DNA of 64,000 nt from Prorocentrum cordatum (GCA_963575745.1 CAUYUJ010003414.1:286559-350558), one strand, 5' to 3'; numbered from the stretch's first letter, positions 1 to 9,419 are shown. Translations and numbers: made by a program. Notes: generated from the sequence alone by a model not told the origin.

Positions 1-184
1 GCCGGCAGCGGCATCAGGCTTCGGCAAACATGCTGAAGACCAGACGCCATCATCTATACACTTCGGCCAGCCTGTGCGAGGAGAGGCCACAATGGCTGTG
101 CGAAAGGGGACAGCAAAGGCGGCTCAGGCGGGCAGTAGCAGCCATGGCACACAGGTAAGGGCGGCTACCAACCGCAAGCCTGGC

Positions 185-590
185 GTCAGCAGCTACCAAG
201 GGTGGCAGCACGAAGCAAGGGCCCGACGTCATCAGCTACGAGGGCGATGACGCGCAGCACGAGCCCGACGCCGTCAGCTACAAAGGTAGCGCTGAGAAGC
301 ACGCGCCCGGTACCATCAGCTTCGAGAGTGTAACAACTAAGCACGAGCCCAACGCCATCAGCCAAGAGGGTTGCGTCGCGAAGCACGAGCCCCACGCCGC
401 CACCCACGAGGGAGGTGATGCGAAGCTCGAGCCCGACGTCGTGAGCTGCGAGTGGTGTCGCGAAGCACGAGCCCGACGTCATGAGCTTCAATGGTGCCGC
501 AGAGAAGCAAGAGCCCGATGCCGTCAACTACGAGGGAGTTGTCGTAACGCACGAGCCCGCCGCCATCAGCTACGTAGAGGAGAAGGAGGC
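185..590. repeat. 42-bp minisatellite, about 9-10 units
   Basis: Tandem degenerate units of about 39-54 bp, mostly 42, carry the core GAGCCCGACGYCATCAGCTAC. Core starts fall near 206, 260, 305, 347, 386, 429, 469, 511 and 553. Because 42 is a multiple of three, long frames stay open on both strands. The minus strand reads a 14-residue repeat of the form VADGVGLVLRDATL. I see no reason to prefer a coding reading, so it is called a repeat. Confidence 0.75.
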
Positions 591-1190
591 AGTGGAGAAG
601 GAGGAGGAGGAAACCAGACACAACCGCTTCGACAGCTGGAACCACATAACAACATAACAATATTAGAGTGGGACTATCCACACAACACTACCCAGGAGTT
701 CGGCCCTGTATCCGTGGATACCATGCGCGCATGGCTGCGACGCGGGCTTGTGGCAAAAGCACGCTGTACTTCAAGAGATCGATCCAGATATGAGCAAGTC
801 ATTGGACGGGCAGCCAGTCAGACTGGATAGCGCACAGGTACCTTTCACACGCAAACTGGTGGCCGACTACGGATACGGCAAGTATACGCTGAATAAGCGA
901 AATGGCACCGCGACACCATCAATTGCAGGACGGCGACAGCGTATGCGACAAGGGCCGAGAGTGACAGCGAACAGCGGTGAGGCAGATGAATGCCAGACGC
1001 CATCAGCTACAGAATCACGTGGACAAGCGTCTGCTACAGGTTCGGACTGATGCGTGCGAGAGGGGGGCGACGCCGAGCCAGGCAATCCCACGACCCCCGC
1101 CCCCAAGCGGGGACCAGAGGGACCAGGGTGGAACCGCGGGGGCAGTCCAGGCAGCGGCCGCCCTCAGGCAGTGACGGCGGGAGCTGGCTA
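591..1190. other. Unassigned sequence with short open frames
   Basis: No recognisable gene. About 620-930 is less repetitive than its surroundings. The plus strand can be read as two short frames (ending at 830, and from 748), with stretches such as LVADYGYGKYTLNKRNG, but no family is recognised and no single frame spans the segment. It could be a decayed exon or retroelement fragment. Confidence 0.3.
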
Positions 1191-1195
1191 CAAGT

Positions 1196-1243
1196 GAGGA
1201 GGAGGAGGAGGAGAAGGAGGAGGAGATGGAGGAGGAGGAGGAA
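1196..1243 (+). repeat. (GGA)n microsatellite
   Basis: Near-pure GGA/GAG trinucleotide run with a few substitutions. Confidence 0.9.
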
Positions 1244-1526
1244 CGAGCAGGAACGCTACGTGTCGAAGGATGGCTACGTCAAAGGCGGTGGCTGACAGGG
1301 CGGCGTGGACAAGGAGGCCAGGGGCATCCAGGTGCTCGGAGATAAATTCTGGGTCTGCGTCGGGAACCTATCCTGCAGCGTGGACTGGCGAGACCTGAAG
1401 GGCCTTCTGAGAAGAGGCCTGGAAGGCGATTGTCACCCTAGCCGAGACGGAGCTCATGGGCCGGTGGGTCCTTATCAACGTTTGGTCCGCCGCCAATGAA
1501 AGACGCCCATCGAGTGTTGCTAGAAG

Positions 1527-1669
1527 TGCCCCTGGCCCAAGGTGCCCCCAGGACTTCCAAGGAGACCCCCACGGCCTCCAAAGCAGAGCACCCCTCACGA
1601 GGCCCACAGGGCCCCTGAGGCTCCAAAGTGGAGCGAAAAGCTGGGGGCACCACCTTGGGCCGGGGGCAC
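1527..1669 (+). mobile_element. Foldback element family FB-1, copy 1
   Basis: The left end GTGCCCCTGGCCCAAGGTGC is inversely repeated at the right end, as GGGGGCACCACCTTGGGCC followed by more GC-rich bases. The ends can therefore pair over about 24 bp. A second, diverged copy lies in opposite orientation at 22725-22862; both contain the stretch CCTCACGAGGCCC. The size and lack of coding sequence fit a non-autonomous terminal-inverted-repeat element. No target-site duplication was identified. Confidence 0.5.
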
Positions 1670-2130
1670 TGACAACAACCCTCGAACCTACGCCAAGCAG
1701 GCGTAGGCCACAAGTGCAGGCATCACAGTCGAATTCTATTGTAAGGACGGGCAGTAAGGGCTTTGGGCGCCGAAGTTAGCACTCTTTGAGCGGCGGACCG
1801 CCAACACCCTGCAAGGCTGGCAGAGTGAGAACCACGAAGGATGGGCCACAGAGGCAAGGACGCAAGGGTACCCCAGATTTCGTAATACAAGGGAGGGGGT
1901 CTGGACCCTCCAAGACAAGCCATTTCAGACCTCCCCCGTGGGAGAACCCTCTAAAACATCGTCCCCAGACCCCCCAGGCCCTCCAAGATAGCTTGGAAAA
2001 GACCCCCCCCCTGAAATGAGACCCCCTCCCTTTGTTACGAAATCTGGAGTACCCTAAGGACATCTGTGCGTCCATACAATGGGCTTTGACTGCAGCACAA
2101 CCTGGAACCTCCGCCAAGCGAGCGTGCTGG
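1670..2130. other. Gene-free spacer
   Basis: No gene recognised. The text is rich in CCAAG/GGCC strings that loosely resemble the higher-order repeat found later in the window, but none of its conserved modules is present. Confidence 0.4.
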
Positions 2131-2290
2131 CGGCGCGCACGGCGGGGTAATTAGGAGGGGGGAGGAGGCTGCGCCTCGGAAGGCGTCGGCCCTACATCCA
2201 TGGAGGCGGACCGCCCCTTCTAAGAAGCAGGCTTCAGGGGTGCTTCTGAGAAGCCTTCACCCTCCCCCCATCCCCCCCCTGCGCGTGGCC
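2131..2290 (+). mobile_element. Foldback element family FB-2, copy 1
   Basis: About 160 bp starting GGCGCGCACGGCGGGG and ending CTGCGCGTGGCC, with G-rich left and C-rich right arms. The internal short palindrome CTTCTAAGAAG recurs as imperfect copies. Two other full copies are at 22506-22668 and 56712-56878, of nearly equal length (163 and 167 bp). No open frame. Interpreted as a miniature inverted-repeat element. Confidence 0.55.
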
Positions 2291-2447
2291 GAGCGTGGGC
2301 GACAAGAGCCGGCATCAGCACAGCCTGCATGACCCGAGGCTGCGGGAGGGCGAGGGGGGAAACGGGGAGGGGGGGAGGCCGAGGAGGGAGACGAGGATCA
2401 GGAGGGGGAGCAGGAGGGGGAGATCTTGGAAGGATAAAGAAGAAAAA

Positions 2448-2473
2448 GATGATGATGAGACTGATGATGAGAC

Positions 2474-2529
<56 letters not shown>

Positions 2530-2536
2530 CTGATGC

Positions 2537-2575
<39 letters not shown>

Positions 2576-2712
2576 GGATGATGAGGATGATGAGGATGAT
2601 GAGGATGATGAGGATGATGCTGATGCTGATGCTGATGCTGATGCTGACGCTGACGCTGATGCTGATGCTGATGCTGATGCTGATGAGGAGGAGGAGGAGG
2701 AGGAGGAGGGGG
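2448..2712 (+). repeat. (GAT)n / (GCTGAT)n / (GAG)n compound microsatellite
   Basis: Long run of GAT triplets grading into GATGAG, GATGCT and finally GAG units. The plus-strand frame reads poly-Asp, Asp-Ala and poly-Glu; the minus strand reads poly-Ser. Long frames across it are a by-product of the triplet period and are not called as genes. Confidence 0.9.
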
Positions 2713-2972
2713 AGGGAGGAGGGACGAGACCGACCTGGAACCAGGTGTGCATCATCAGCCGCCGAGAGACCCCAGCGGCGCGCGGGGAGAGGCCGGCAGC
2801 GCGCACACGGGAAGACGGAGCGGCGGGGAAGGGGGGCGGGGCAGGGCCCCTCGGGTTTCCGCGCCTCTCGCGGGTCGTGGGGCCGCGGGGCTGCCGTCGT
2901 GGCCTCGCCGGCGCTCGGACGGCCCGTGCATGCCTCGACAACGTGCGCTTACGGTTCCGCAGGGTGGCCGAA

Positions 2973-3029
2973 GATGCTCATCGGTGGGCCTCGCGGAAGG
3001 AGAGGAGATGCGCACGTCCGAGCGATGCC
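2973..3029 (+). mobile_element. Right-half fragment of foldback family FB-3
   Basis: Matches the right half of the roughly 120-bp FB-3 element: GATGCTC, then a TCGGTGGGCCTCGC stretch, ending GCACGTCCGAGCGATGCC. The left terminal repeat is absent. Full copies are at 29964, 41459, 57092, 59515 and 59622. Confidence 0.6.
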
Positions 3030-3982
3030 CAGTCGCCGCGAGGAAGAGGGGTGAGGAGGGAAGGCAAGAGAGGCAGGAGACAACGCCATACGCCCTAGGG
3101 CGCGTCGGCGCTACGGAGAGCTGCGCTCAGGCGTGCAAGAAAGCCTTGTGCATGTGATGATTATTGTACTCCTCCCTCTCCACAGACACGAACGACATGC
3201 GGGTGTAACTGCTTTGCCCATTCCAATCGTGGTGCACCTACTTTCCGGACGGATCTGTCAGTCGCTGGCGCCAGCGTCCCAGGGTGGAATACCACATCCC
3301 TCAGGGAAGGGGGGGGGAAGAACGACGAGGATGCGAGCTTCGGACTGAGGGCGGGCAGCCGCTTCCTACAGCCGAGGGTGAGGAGGGGGGCAAGAAGGGT
3401 GAGGGGGGATGGGGGAGGAGAACGACGAGGATGCGAACAGGAAGGAGGGGGAGGGAAGGATGGAGTGATGAAGAGGAGGGGATGCTGCTAATGATGAGCC
3501 GCCACTCATCATCGCCATCAATACTATCACCATCAGCATCAACAACTCGTCATGTTCATCACCCTCGCCCCCAGCACCTGCATCGTCAGCATCGTCAGTA
3601 TCATCGTCAGCATGTGCATGTGCATCGGCATCAGTATCAGTATCAAGTATCAGCATACTCCGAAATTCTCAATGTAATAAGCGTTGCGGGGTGCCATCTC
3701 CGCCGACAGCCCCACATCGACCCCCGTCGCGGGCAGCCACCGCGCGCCGAAGACGATCCGACCCCCGACGACGAGGCGAGGTTGACCCCCGTCGGGGGGG
3801 TACCCCCCAAAGCTTTTTAAGAAACCCAGAGTAAGCATCATCACCCTCATCATCAATCACCGCCATCACCACTACCACCGTCGCAGTCCCCATCACCGCC
3901 GTCGTCTGCGAGGCGAGGCGGGGATTTTGATCCATCCAAAACCGTCTGGGGGATCGATCCTCGGAGAACTCGGCGAGAGGAG
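3030..3982. other. Gene-free region with CATCA-rich tracts
   Basis: No gene recognised. About 3500-3660 and 3835-3900 are imperfect ATC/CATCA/CACCAT repeats. The intervening sequence has GA-rich segments and short G runs. Frames crossing it are low complexity. Confidence 0.45.
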
Positions 3983-4217
3983 GATTTAGGAGAAGAAGGA
4001 GGAGAGCAGGAGGAGGAGGAGGAGGAGGAGGAGGAGGAGGAGGAGATGGAGGAGAGGAGGAGGAGGAGGAGGAGGAGGAGGGGGGGGGGGAGGAGGGAGA
4101 AGGAGGAGGGAGAGGAGGAGAAGGAGGAGGGAGGAGAAGGATGAGAGAGGAGGAGGAGGAGAGGGGGGAGGAGAGGAGCGGAGGAGGAGGAGGGAGGAGG
4201 AGGAGGAGGAGGAATCC
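3983..4217 (+). repeat. (GGA)n purine tract
   Basis: Imperfect GGA/GAG repeat of about 235 bp. It is complementary to the CTC tract at 4386-4631, so the two could pair across a loop of about 170 bp. Confidence 0.9.
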
Positions 4218-4385
4218 GACGGGATATGGATGCATTCCCACCCGCCCCCAGGGCCCGACTCAATATCCATACCCTTTTCCGAGGTTCTCGCAGGTCGATG
4301 CCCAGGGCGGTGGTGATGGCTGAACCCCCGCCTGGGATCGTCGTGCTCAGCGCCAGCGTCAGCGTCACCACCGCCCGCTGCCACA

Positions 4386-4631
4386 CTGACCTCCTCCTCC
4401 TCTTCCGCTCCTCCTCCTCCTCCTCCTCCTCTCCTCCGCCTCCTCTTTCTTCCTTTTCTTCTTATTAATATTATTCTACATCTCTTCTTTCTTCTTCCTC
4501 TTCCCTCCTCCTCCCTCCTCCCTCCTCCTCCTCCTCCTCCTCCTCCTCCTCCGTCCTCCTCCTCCTCCTCCTCCTCTTCCTCCTCCTCCTCCTCCTCCTC
4601 CTCCTCCTCCTCCTCCTCCTTCTCCTCCTCC
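4386..4631 (+). repeat. (CTC)n pyrimidine tract upstream of the spliced-leader doublet
   Basis: About 245 bp of CTC/TCC repeats ends directly at the spliced-leader copy. Inference: for a transcript of the downstream ORF this would be a polypyrimidine tract in front of the AG at 4636-4637 inside the leader copy, which is where a further round of trans-splicing could occur. Confidence 0.85.
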
Positions 4632-4667
4632 CCGTAGCCATTTTGGCTCAAGCCATTTTGGCTCAAG
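4632..4667 (+). other. Dinoflagellate spliced-leader copy plus 15-nt relict leader
   Basis: Positions 4632-4652 match the 21 invariant bases of the 22-nt dinoflagellate spliced leader, running CCGTAGCC to GGCTCAAG. They are followed immediately by CCATTTTGGCTCAAG at 4653-4667, the last 15 bases of the same leader. In known relict leaders the second copy starts just after the internal AG of the leader, because a later trans-splicing event uses that AG as acceptor; this is the pattern here. It is not a spliced-leader RNA gene, because no GT donor or snRNA-like body follows the leader. The base at 4631 is C, which does not fit the usual first leader base (A, G or T), so that base was lost or belongs to the flank. 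The doublet shows that RNA from this locus went through at least two trans-splicing events and was reinserted as DNA. Confidence 0.93.
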
Positions 4668-4787
4668 CAGGCTCGGACTGCGCATCAAGGGCCTGCTGGG
4701 CAAGGCAGGCGCCCTCACATTTTGTATACGCTCCAGGAGCTCCTGTATCGTACTGGTTGGGCAGGAGGTCAGTTCTTCACGGCGCGC

Positions 4788-5855
4788 ATGGGGCGCAATG
4801 AGAGGGATGATCAGCGGACTGGAAGCCAGTACGAGAAGTGCAGGGGATGCGGGTGTAAGTGGAACTGGGGCACCAGGTCTGAGTGCTACAAGTGCCAGAG
4901 GGGAATGCAGCCAGCCACCTCTCAAGAGCGAGCTTCGCAGGGCATCTGGGGCCCCAGCGCCTCTTCGCGGAGCCGCAGCCGCCCATCGGCCAAGCAGAAC
5001 CGCGAGGAGCTCCTCAAGCAGCTGCGGGCCACTATCCCCGACGGCGACGCAGAGGCAGCCCAGCACCTCGAGGCGCTCGCCCGAGTGCGCACTCCAGAGG
5101 TGCACCCAGACGTTGTCCTCAACCAGGCCCAGGCGCGGCTCCGCAGGGCCGAGACAGGGCTCAAGAGGACCATCGACAACATCTCAGAGGGCGAGCGGTT
5201 CCTGCAGGACCAGAAGGAGCTGCGGGATAACTGGATCCACGAGATCGCCGACGCGGAGGCGGTGGTCCAGGAGGCCTACGCCAGAGCGGCGCCCAAGGCC
5301 GTCGCGCCAGCCGAGGCGCCCACGCCAGCCCTGGACCTCTCGCAGCTGCTCGAGGGCGACCTGGACATCCTCAGCGTGCGGCCGGGCAAGGCCTTCGACC
5401 TCCAGGGGCTCGACATCCCGCCTGAGGAGCACCGCCAGTTCGAGGAGCAGATGGGCCAATTCGTCAAGCAGGTCCAGACGGAGGTCAAGAGGCACTTCGG
5501 CCCAACGGCGGAGGGGCTCGCCGCAATGCGAGCGGACCTCCAGGCCTTCAGCGACAGGCTCAGGAGCAAGAGGGCTCGGTCGGAGCCCCCCCCGCCAGAG
5601 GCCGCCGCAGCTCCCGCCGCAGCGACGCCACCAAGCAAGGCAGCAGGCAAAGGTGGCGCCGACTACAAGCAGCCAGGGGCGGCCGCGCCCAAGGCAGCCC
5701 CCACAGCGGGGCCAAGCACCCCTCCCCCTGCTGGCGCTGACGGTGCTCGTGGCGCTGCTGCAGCCAGCGGAGGCGGCGCGGCAGGCGCCACTGCTCCTGC
5801 GCCGTCCGAGCCGCGCGTCATCGGGCGCCCCCACAACAGGCCTCGACGACACTGA
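4788..5855 (+). CDS. ORF1-like protein with a RanBP2-type zinc finger (LINE-associated), 355 aa
   Basis: Starts at the first in-frame ATG after the spliced-leader copy. The frame is open upstream to the leader but contains no earlier ATG. Near the N-terminus is a zinc-finger-like motif KCRGCGCKWNWGTRSECYKC: Cys at about residues 18, 21, 23, 33 and 36, with Asn 26 six residues before the third zinc Cys, as in RanBP2-type fingers. Residues of about 75-180 are charged and helical (for example QARLRRAETGLKRTIDNI) and probably form a coiled coil. A second helical segment follows (PEEHRQFEEQMGQFVKQVQ). The last third is Pro/Ala/Gly-rich low complexity. Known LINE ORF1 proteins are RNA-binding chaperones that often combine a coiled coil with a zinc finger. 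The assignment here is inferred from that layout and from the reverse transcriptase/RNase H remnant downstream. It could instead be a retroposed cellular zinc-finger gene. It is the only intact, non-repetitive frame in the window with convincing coding character. Confidence 0.7.
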   Translation: MGRNERDDQRTGSQYEKCRGCGCKWNWGTRSECYKCQRGMQPATSQERASQGIWGPSASSRSRSRPSAKQNREELLKQLRATIPDGDAEAAQHLEALARVRTPEVHPDVVLNQAQARLRRAETGLKRTIDNISEGERFLQDQKELRDNWIHEIADAEAVVQEAYARAAPKAVAPAEAPTPALDLSQLLEGDLDILSVRPGKAFDLQGLDIPPEEHRQFEEQMGQFVKQVQTEVKRHFGPTAEGLAAMRADLQAFSDRLRSKRARSEPPPPEAAAAPAAATPPSKAAGKGGADYKQPGAAAPKAAPTAGPSTPPPAGADGARGAAAASGGGAAGATAPAPSEPRVIGRPHNRPRRH

Positions 5856-6085
5856 GCGGACCACACCTGTGCGAAGATCCGGAGAGCCAAGAAATCCTGG
5901 AGCGGGCTCGCGCAGGCGAAAAACTCTCCCCCCAAGGATTCTGGCCACACAGACGTCCATCGCCTAGTGGGACCAGCCACCGCAGTCTGGCTGACGGTGG
6001 CGCGAGCGAGCGCCCACTGCCGCGCGGTCTGGAATGCAGCAGGGGCAAGGCGGCACGAGCCGCGAGGACGACAAAATAACCACTT

Positions 6086-6172
6086 AGAAAAAAACAAAAA
6101 AAAAAAATAAGTAAAAAACAAAGAAAGAAGAGAAAAAAAAGAAACAAATTAAAAATTAGACGAAACACAAGG
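6086..6172 (+). other. A-rich tract downstream of ORF1
   Basis: About 87 bases dominated by A with scattered C, G and T, 230 bases after the ORF1 stop, in otherwise GC-rich DNA. With the leader doublet at 4632 it would bound a retroposed mRNA of about 1.5 kb. Alternatively it is a spacer between ORF1 and ORF2 of one LINE. No target-site duplication was found by eye. Confidence 0.6.
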
Positions 6173-6520
6173 GGGCCACGCAAAGACAGCCGTCCTCTAC
6201 GACAATCGGCAACGGGGTCGAGCAGGCCCCCGCCAGCCTCTACGAAGCCCAAATACTTACAAACAAACTTACAAGGGGGGCGCCTCCTGCGCCCGACCAG
6301 AAGGAGCTGTCCCGAAGGGCGGGCAGGCGCTGGCAGCCTGGGCCAAAGCGGGTCGCCTTCATCGTGGGGGCGTGCGTCCACGTCCCAGCCATAGAGGAGG
6401 GCCTCGACATCCTGGACGGGGACGGCGACAGCTCCTCCTCGAGTACCTGGGCACGGAGGGCGCTCAGGGGAGCGGACGCGCCCCGCCGCCAGCAGCTCGC
6501 GCCGTGGCTCCGACGGCTGG

Positions 6521-7510
6521 GCGGCAGCTCAGCCTCGAGCACAGCCACGGACGCCGCGGAAGAGGCCCCAGAGGCGCAGGGGGGGAGAGCCGCAGATGTG
6601 CGGGTGGCCGAAGCCTCTCCCCATGCGCCCCTCTCGCTGATGCCGCCGACAGGCGGGTGGTCGAAGCCATCAGCGATGAGCTCGTGGAACAGAGAGCCGC
6701 AGACGTGCGGGTGGTCGACGCCTCTCTGCACGAGCGCCCCCAGCTCGGCCCCCCTGACGAGGGGGTGGCCGATGCAGCCCAGCTGGGGAGAGGGCTACTG
6801 GAGGCCTCGGGCACGGGGCAGAGGGTGGCGCTCCAAGCCTGGCATGGGCGTCAGCTCAGCCACGACTGCGGCCACTGAGGCCTCGGAGGAGGACCCAATG
6901 ACGCATGGTAGGAGAGCCGCGGATGCGCGGGTGGTCGATGCCTCTCCGCATGCGTCCCTCTCGCTGATGCGCCGACAGGCGGGTGGTCGAAGCCTTCGGC
7001 GATGAGCTCGGGGAACGGAGAGCCGCATACGTGCGGGTGGTCGAAGCCTCTCAACCCGAGCGCCCCCAGCTCGGCTCCCCCGACGGGGGGGTGGCCGACG
7101 CAGCCCAGCTGGAGAGAGGAATACTGGGGCTCCCGACCGCGAGGCAAGGGGCGCAAGGCAAAGCCCGACATGGGCCTCAGCTCAGCCTCGAGCATGGTCA
7201 CAACCGCCTCGGAAGAGGCCCCAGTGGCGCATGAGTGGAGAGCCGCGGATGCGCGGGTGGCCGAAGCCTCACCCCATGCGCCCCTCTCGCTGGTGCCGCC
7301 GACAGGCGGGTGGTCGATGCCACCAGCGATGTGCTCGTGGAACCGAGAGCCGCAGACGTGCGGGTGGTCGACGCCTCTCGATGCGAGCGCCCCCAGCTCG
7401 GCCCCCCCGACGGGGGGGTGGCCGAAGCAGCCCAGCTGGGGAGAGGAACGCTGGAGGCCCAGATCTCGAGGCAAGGGGCGCCACGCCAAGCCTGGCATGG
7501 TGCTCAGAGG
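6521..7510 (+). repeat. 327-bp tandem repeat, three units
   Basis: Three head-to-tail units, each beginning near CAGCTCAGCC and containing GAGAGCCGC at 6585, 6912 and 7238 (spacings 327 and 326). Shared internal strings include CGACAGGCGGGTGGTCGA and CCCCCAGCTCGGC. The last unit runs into the start of the ORF2 remnant. The slight length differences break any common reading frame, so it is not a repeat protein. Confidence 0.85.
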
Positions 7511-9419
7511 CCTCAGCGGCAGCGCCTGGGGCATCCTCGTCGACCGCCTGGACGAGATGCCGTTGGGCAAAAACACCATCATGTTGGTGCAGGAGCACTG
7601 CCTCACCAGTGACTACGTCGGCGAGATTAGTGCCAGCGGTGCTGCGGCGGTCCTAGACCTAGAGAAGGCGCTCGAGCAGGCCGCAGTGCACTTGCTTTGG
7701 GCCGATGAGCCCAAGCGCCAGTTTCGGTTGCAACTTTTGAAGCCTTTAATCTCGATTTACACGGCCAGGCGCTTTGTTTCCTTCCGCGGCGTGGTGTCGG
7801 TGCATTCGACCATCGCATTCTCAGCAGTCATTGCGGGTAGCAGCGGGGGCACGAGATGCCTCAAGCTAGCCATCTTGTCAGTCGTAGACGGGCTGGCGCA
7901 GGAGCACCCCGCCAGGCCGATGAAGTTTTTTGTCGAGGATTTAAGCATTCAGGCCCGAGGTGCGGAGGCGGATGTCTCGGCCTTGAGACTGGAGGTCCAG
8001 ACCAGTAGCACGCAGCTCGGAGTCGACTCGGCGGGAGGAGGAGTTGTGTCGCTGCGCACCAGAGGCGATGCCAGGATGGGGAGCGCTAGGCGGCGTAGAA
8101 GTAAGTTGTCAAGCATCGGCAAGCAGGGCGCGCGCACATTTCAAGTTGCGCGCATGGGATTTCTCCCCTCTGTGCTGCATGGGGCGGTTTGCCTCGGAAT
8201 GGACCCGACGCGGCTCACTCGAGCAAGGGCGCTCATGGCCTCGGCGCTGGGCGGGAACGCAATCGGTAAGGACCGACTGCTCCGCCTGTGGACGCTGAGA
8301 TGCGACCCCCTGGTCGAGGCCTGCACGAAGCCGCTGCTCAAATGGGCGGAGGCTATCTTTGCTGGCAGCCATGAGGAGATCATGGTTGCTGGGTGGCGCA
8401 GAGCTGTCGCGGCGGCCGCTGCCGCCAAGCCTGGAAGCAACCCCTGGAGGCAGATAAAAGGACCCGCTTCAGCCGTCTGGGCCACACTCAGACTCCTCTC
8501 GTGGACGTGGCCTGCCTATCATGTTTTCTTCGATCACCTCGGGCAGCAGTGGGAGTTGCGCAGGGCAGCACCGCAGTGTCTCAAGAAGCTGAGAGGAGCA
8601 GCGAGAGCCGCTGTAGCCGAGGATGAGGGCCTCCAAGGGATTGCGCATCGTGCTGTATCCTCCACCTCGGACTCCCTCCTTTTCACCACTGGGCTTCACG
8701 AGCACCCCCTGGAGGACCCGCAGTCGGATTGTATTTCGGCCCTGGAGGAGGACCCCGATTTTGTTCATCCCCCGCTGGTCTCAGGGTGGGCCTACTCCGA
8801 CGGATCGGCCAGAGGCCCACCAGGGCTTAAGAGTTCCTGTTGGGGCTACGCTTCCCTGGGCCAGGACGGGGGGGCTGTTAAGGCCATGCGGGGGACCCTC
8901 CCAGGGCTGCGTAGCCTAGCCTCCGTCCTGCGTGCCGAGCTGTATGCACTGCTCAAGTTGCTGAATAGCGCCCACCCGCCTCTGAGGGTAGGGGTAGACT
9001 ACAGTTCAGTCATTCGAGGCATCCGTAAAGGCCCCAGCTGGTGCTGCAGCCCTAGGAGCTCGACGTGCGGGCGAAAGGCTTTCTCTTGCAAGACCAGGCG
9101 CGCGTTGGGGCGCAGGCCCTGCCAGGGCAAGATGAGCGTGGATCGTCGGTGGGGCGTTGAGTTGGGGCGGGGGGTTGGGGAAGGCGTCATCTCTCCAGCC
9201 CTCCGCGGTGCGGCCATGGGGCACAAAGCGCACCGCGCGGGCCAGTTTTCTTTCTGCGATCGGTGCGGTGTGTTCTCGAGCGAGAGAGGGTGCAAGCTCG
9301 TGGCTGCCTGCGGGTACCGTCTCTCGCTCCTGCGCCGAGGCAAAAATCCTTGTGCAGTGAAGGTCTCCTTGGAGGCAGAGCCGCGCTCCCTGGTACAGGT
9401 GGAGTGCGCGGCGTTCTAG
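7497..9419 (+). pseudogene. Degenerate LINE ORF2: endonuclease stub, reverse transcriptase, RNase H
   Basis: One open frame of about 640 codons from ATG 7497. Residues 7-40 resemble the start of an apurinic-type endonuclease (SGSAWG to IMLVQEHCLTSD, with the catalytic Glu in QEH). The rest of the endonuclease and the reverse transcriptase fingers are missing. At residue about 50 it jumps to a motif A-like AVLDLEKALEQ (Asp 54). Then come a motif B-like region (VIAGSSGG, about 111-118) and motif C as FFVEDLSIQ, with Glu-Asp in place of Asp-Asp. RNase H follows with YSDGSA (Asp 435), RAELYAL (Glu 481) and GVDYSS (Asp 501). After 501 the expected RNase H tail is not clear. A C-terminal zinc-ribbon-like CDRCG lies near the end. 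The deletion and the changed motif C indicate an inactive copy despite the open frame. Same superfamily as the minus-strand copy at 14385-16940. Confidence 0.8.

Noticed and set aside
2295-3098. Plus-strand frame with poly-Asp and Asp-Ala runs, which could pass for an acidic protein
   Set aside because: It is the translation of a GAT/GCTGAT microsatellite with Arg/Gly-rich flanks. All frames through the tract are open because the period is three.
4632-4667. A spliced-leader RNA gene
   Set aside because: The leader is followed by a partial leader, not by a GT splice donor and snRNA-like body, so it is a relict in a retroposed copy.
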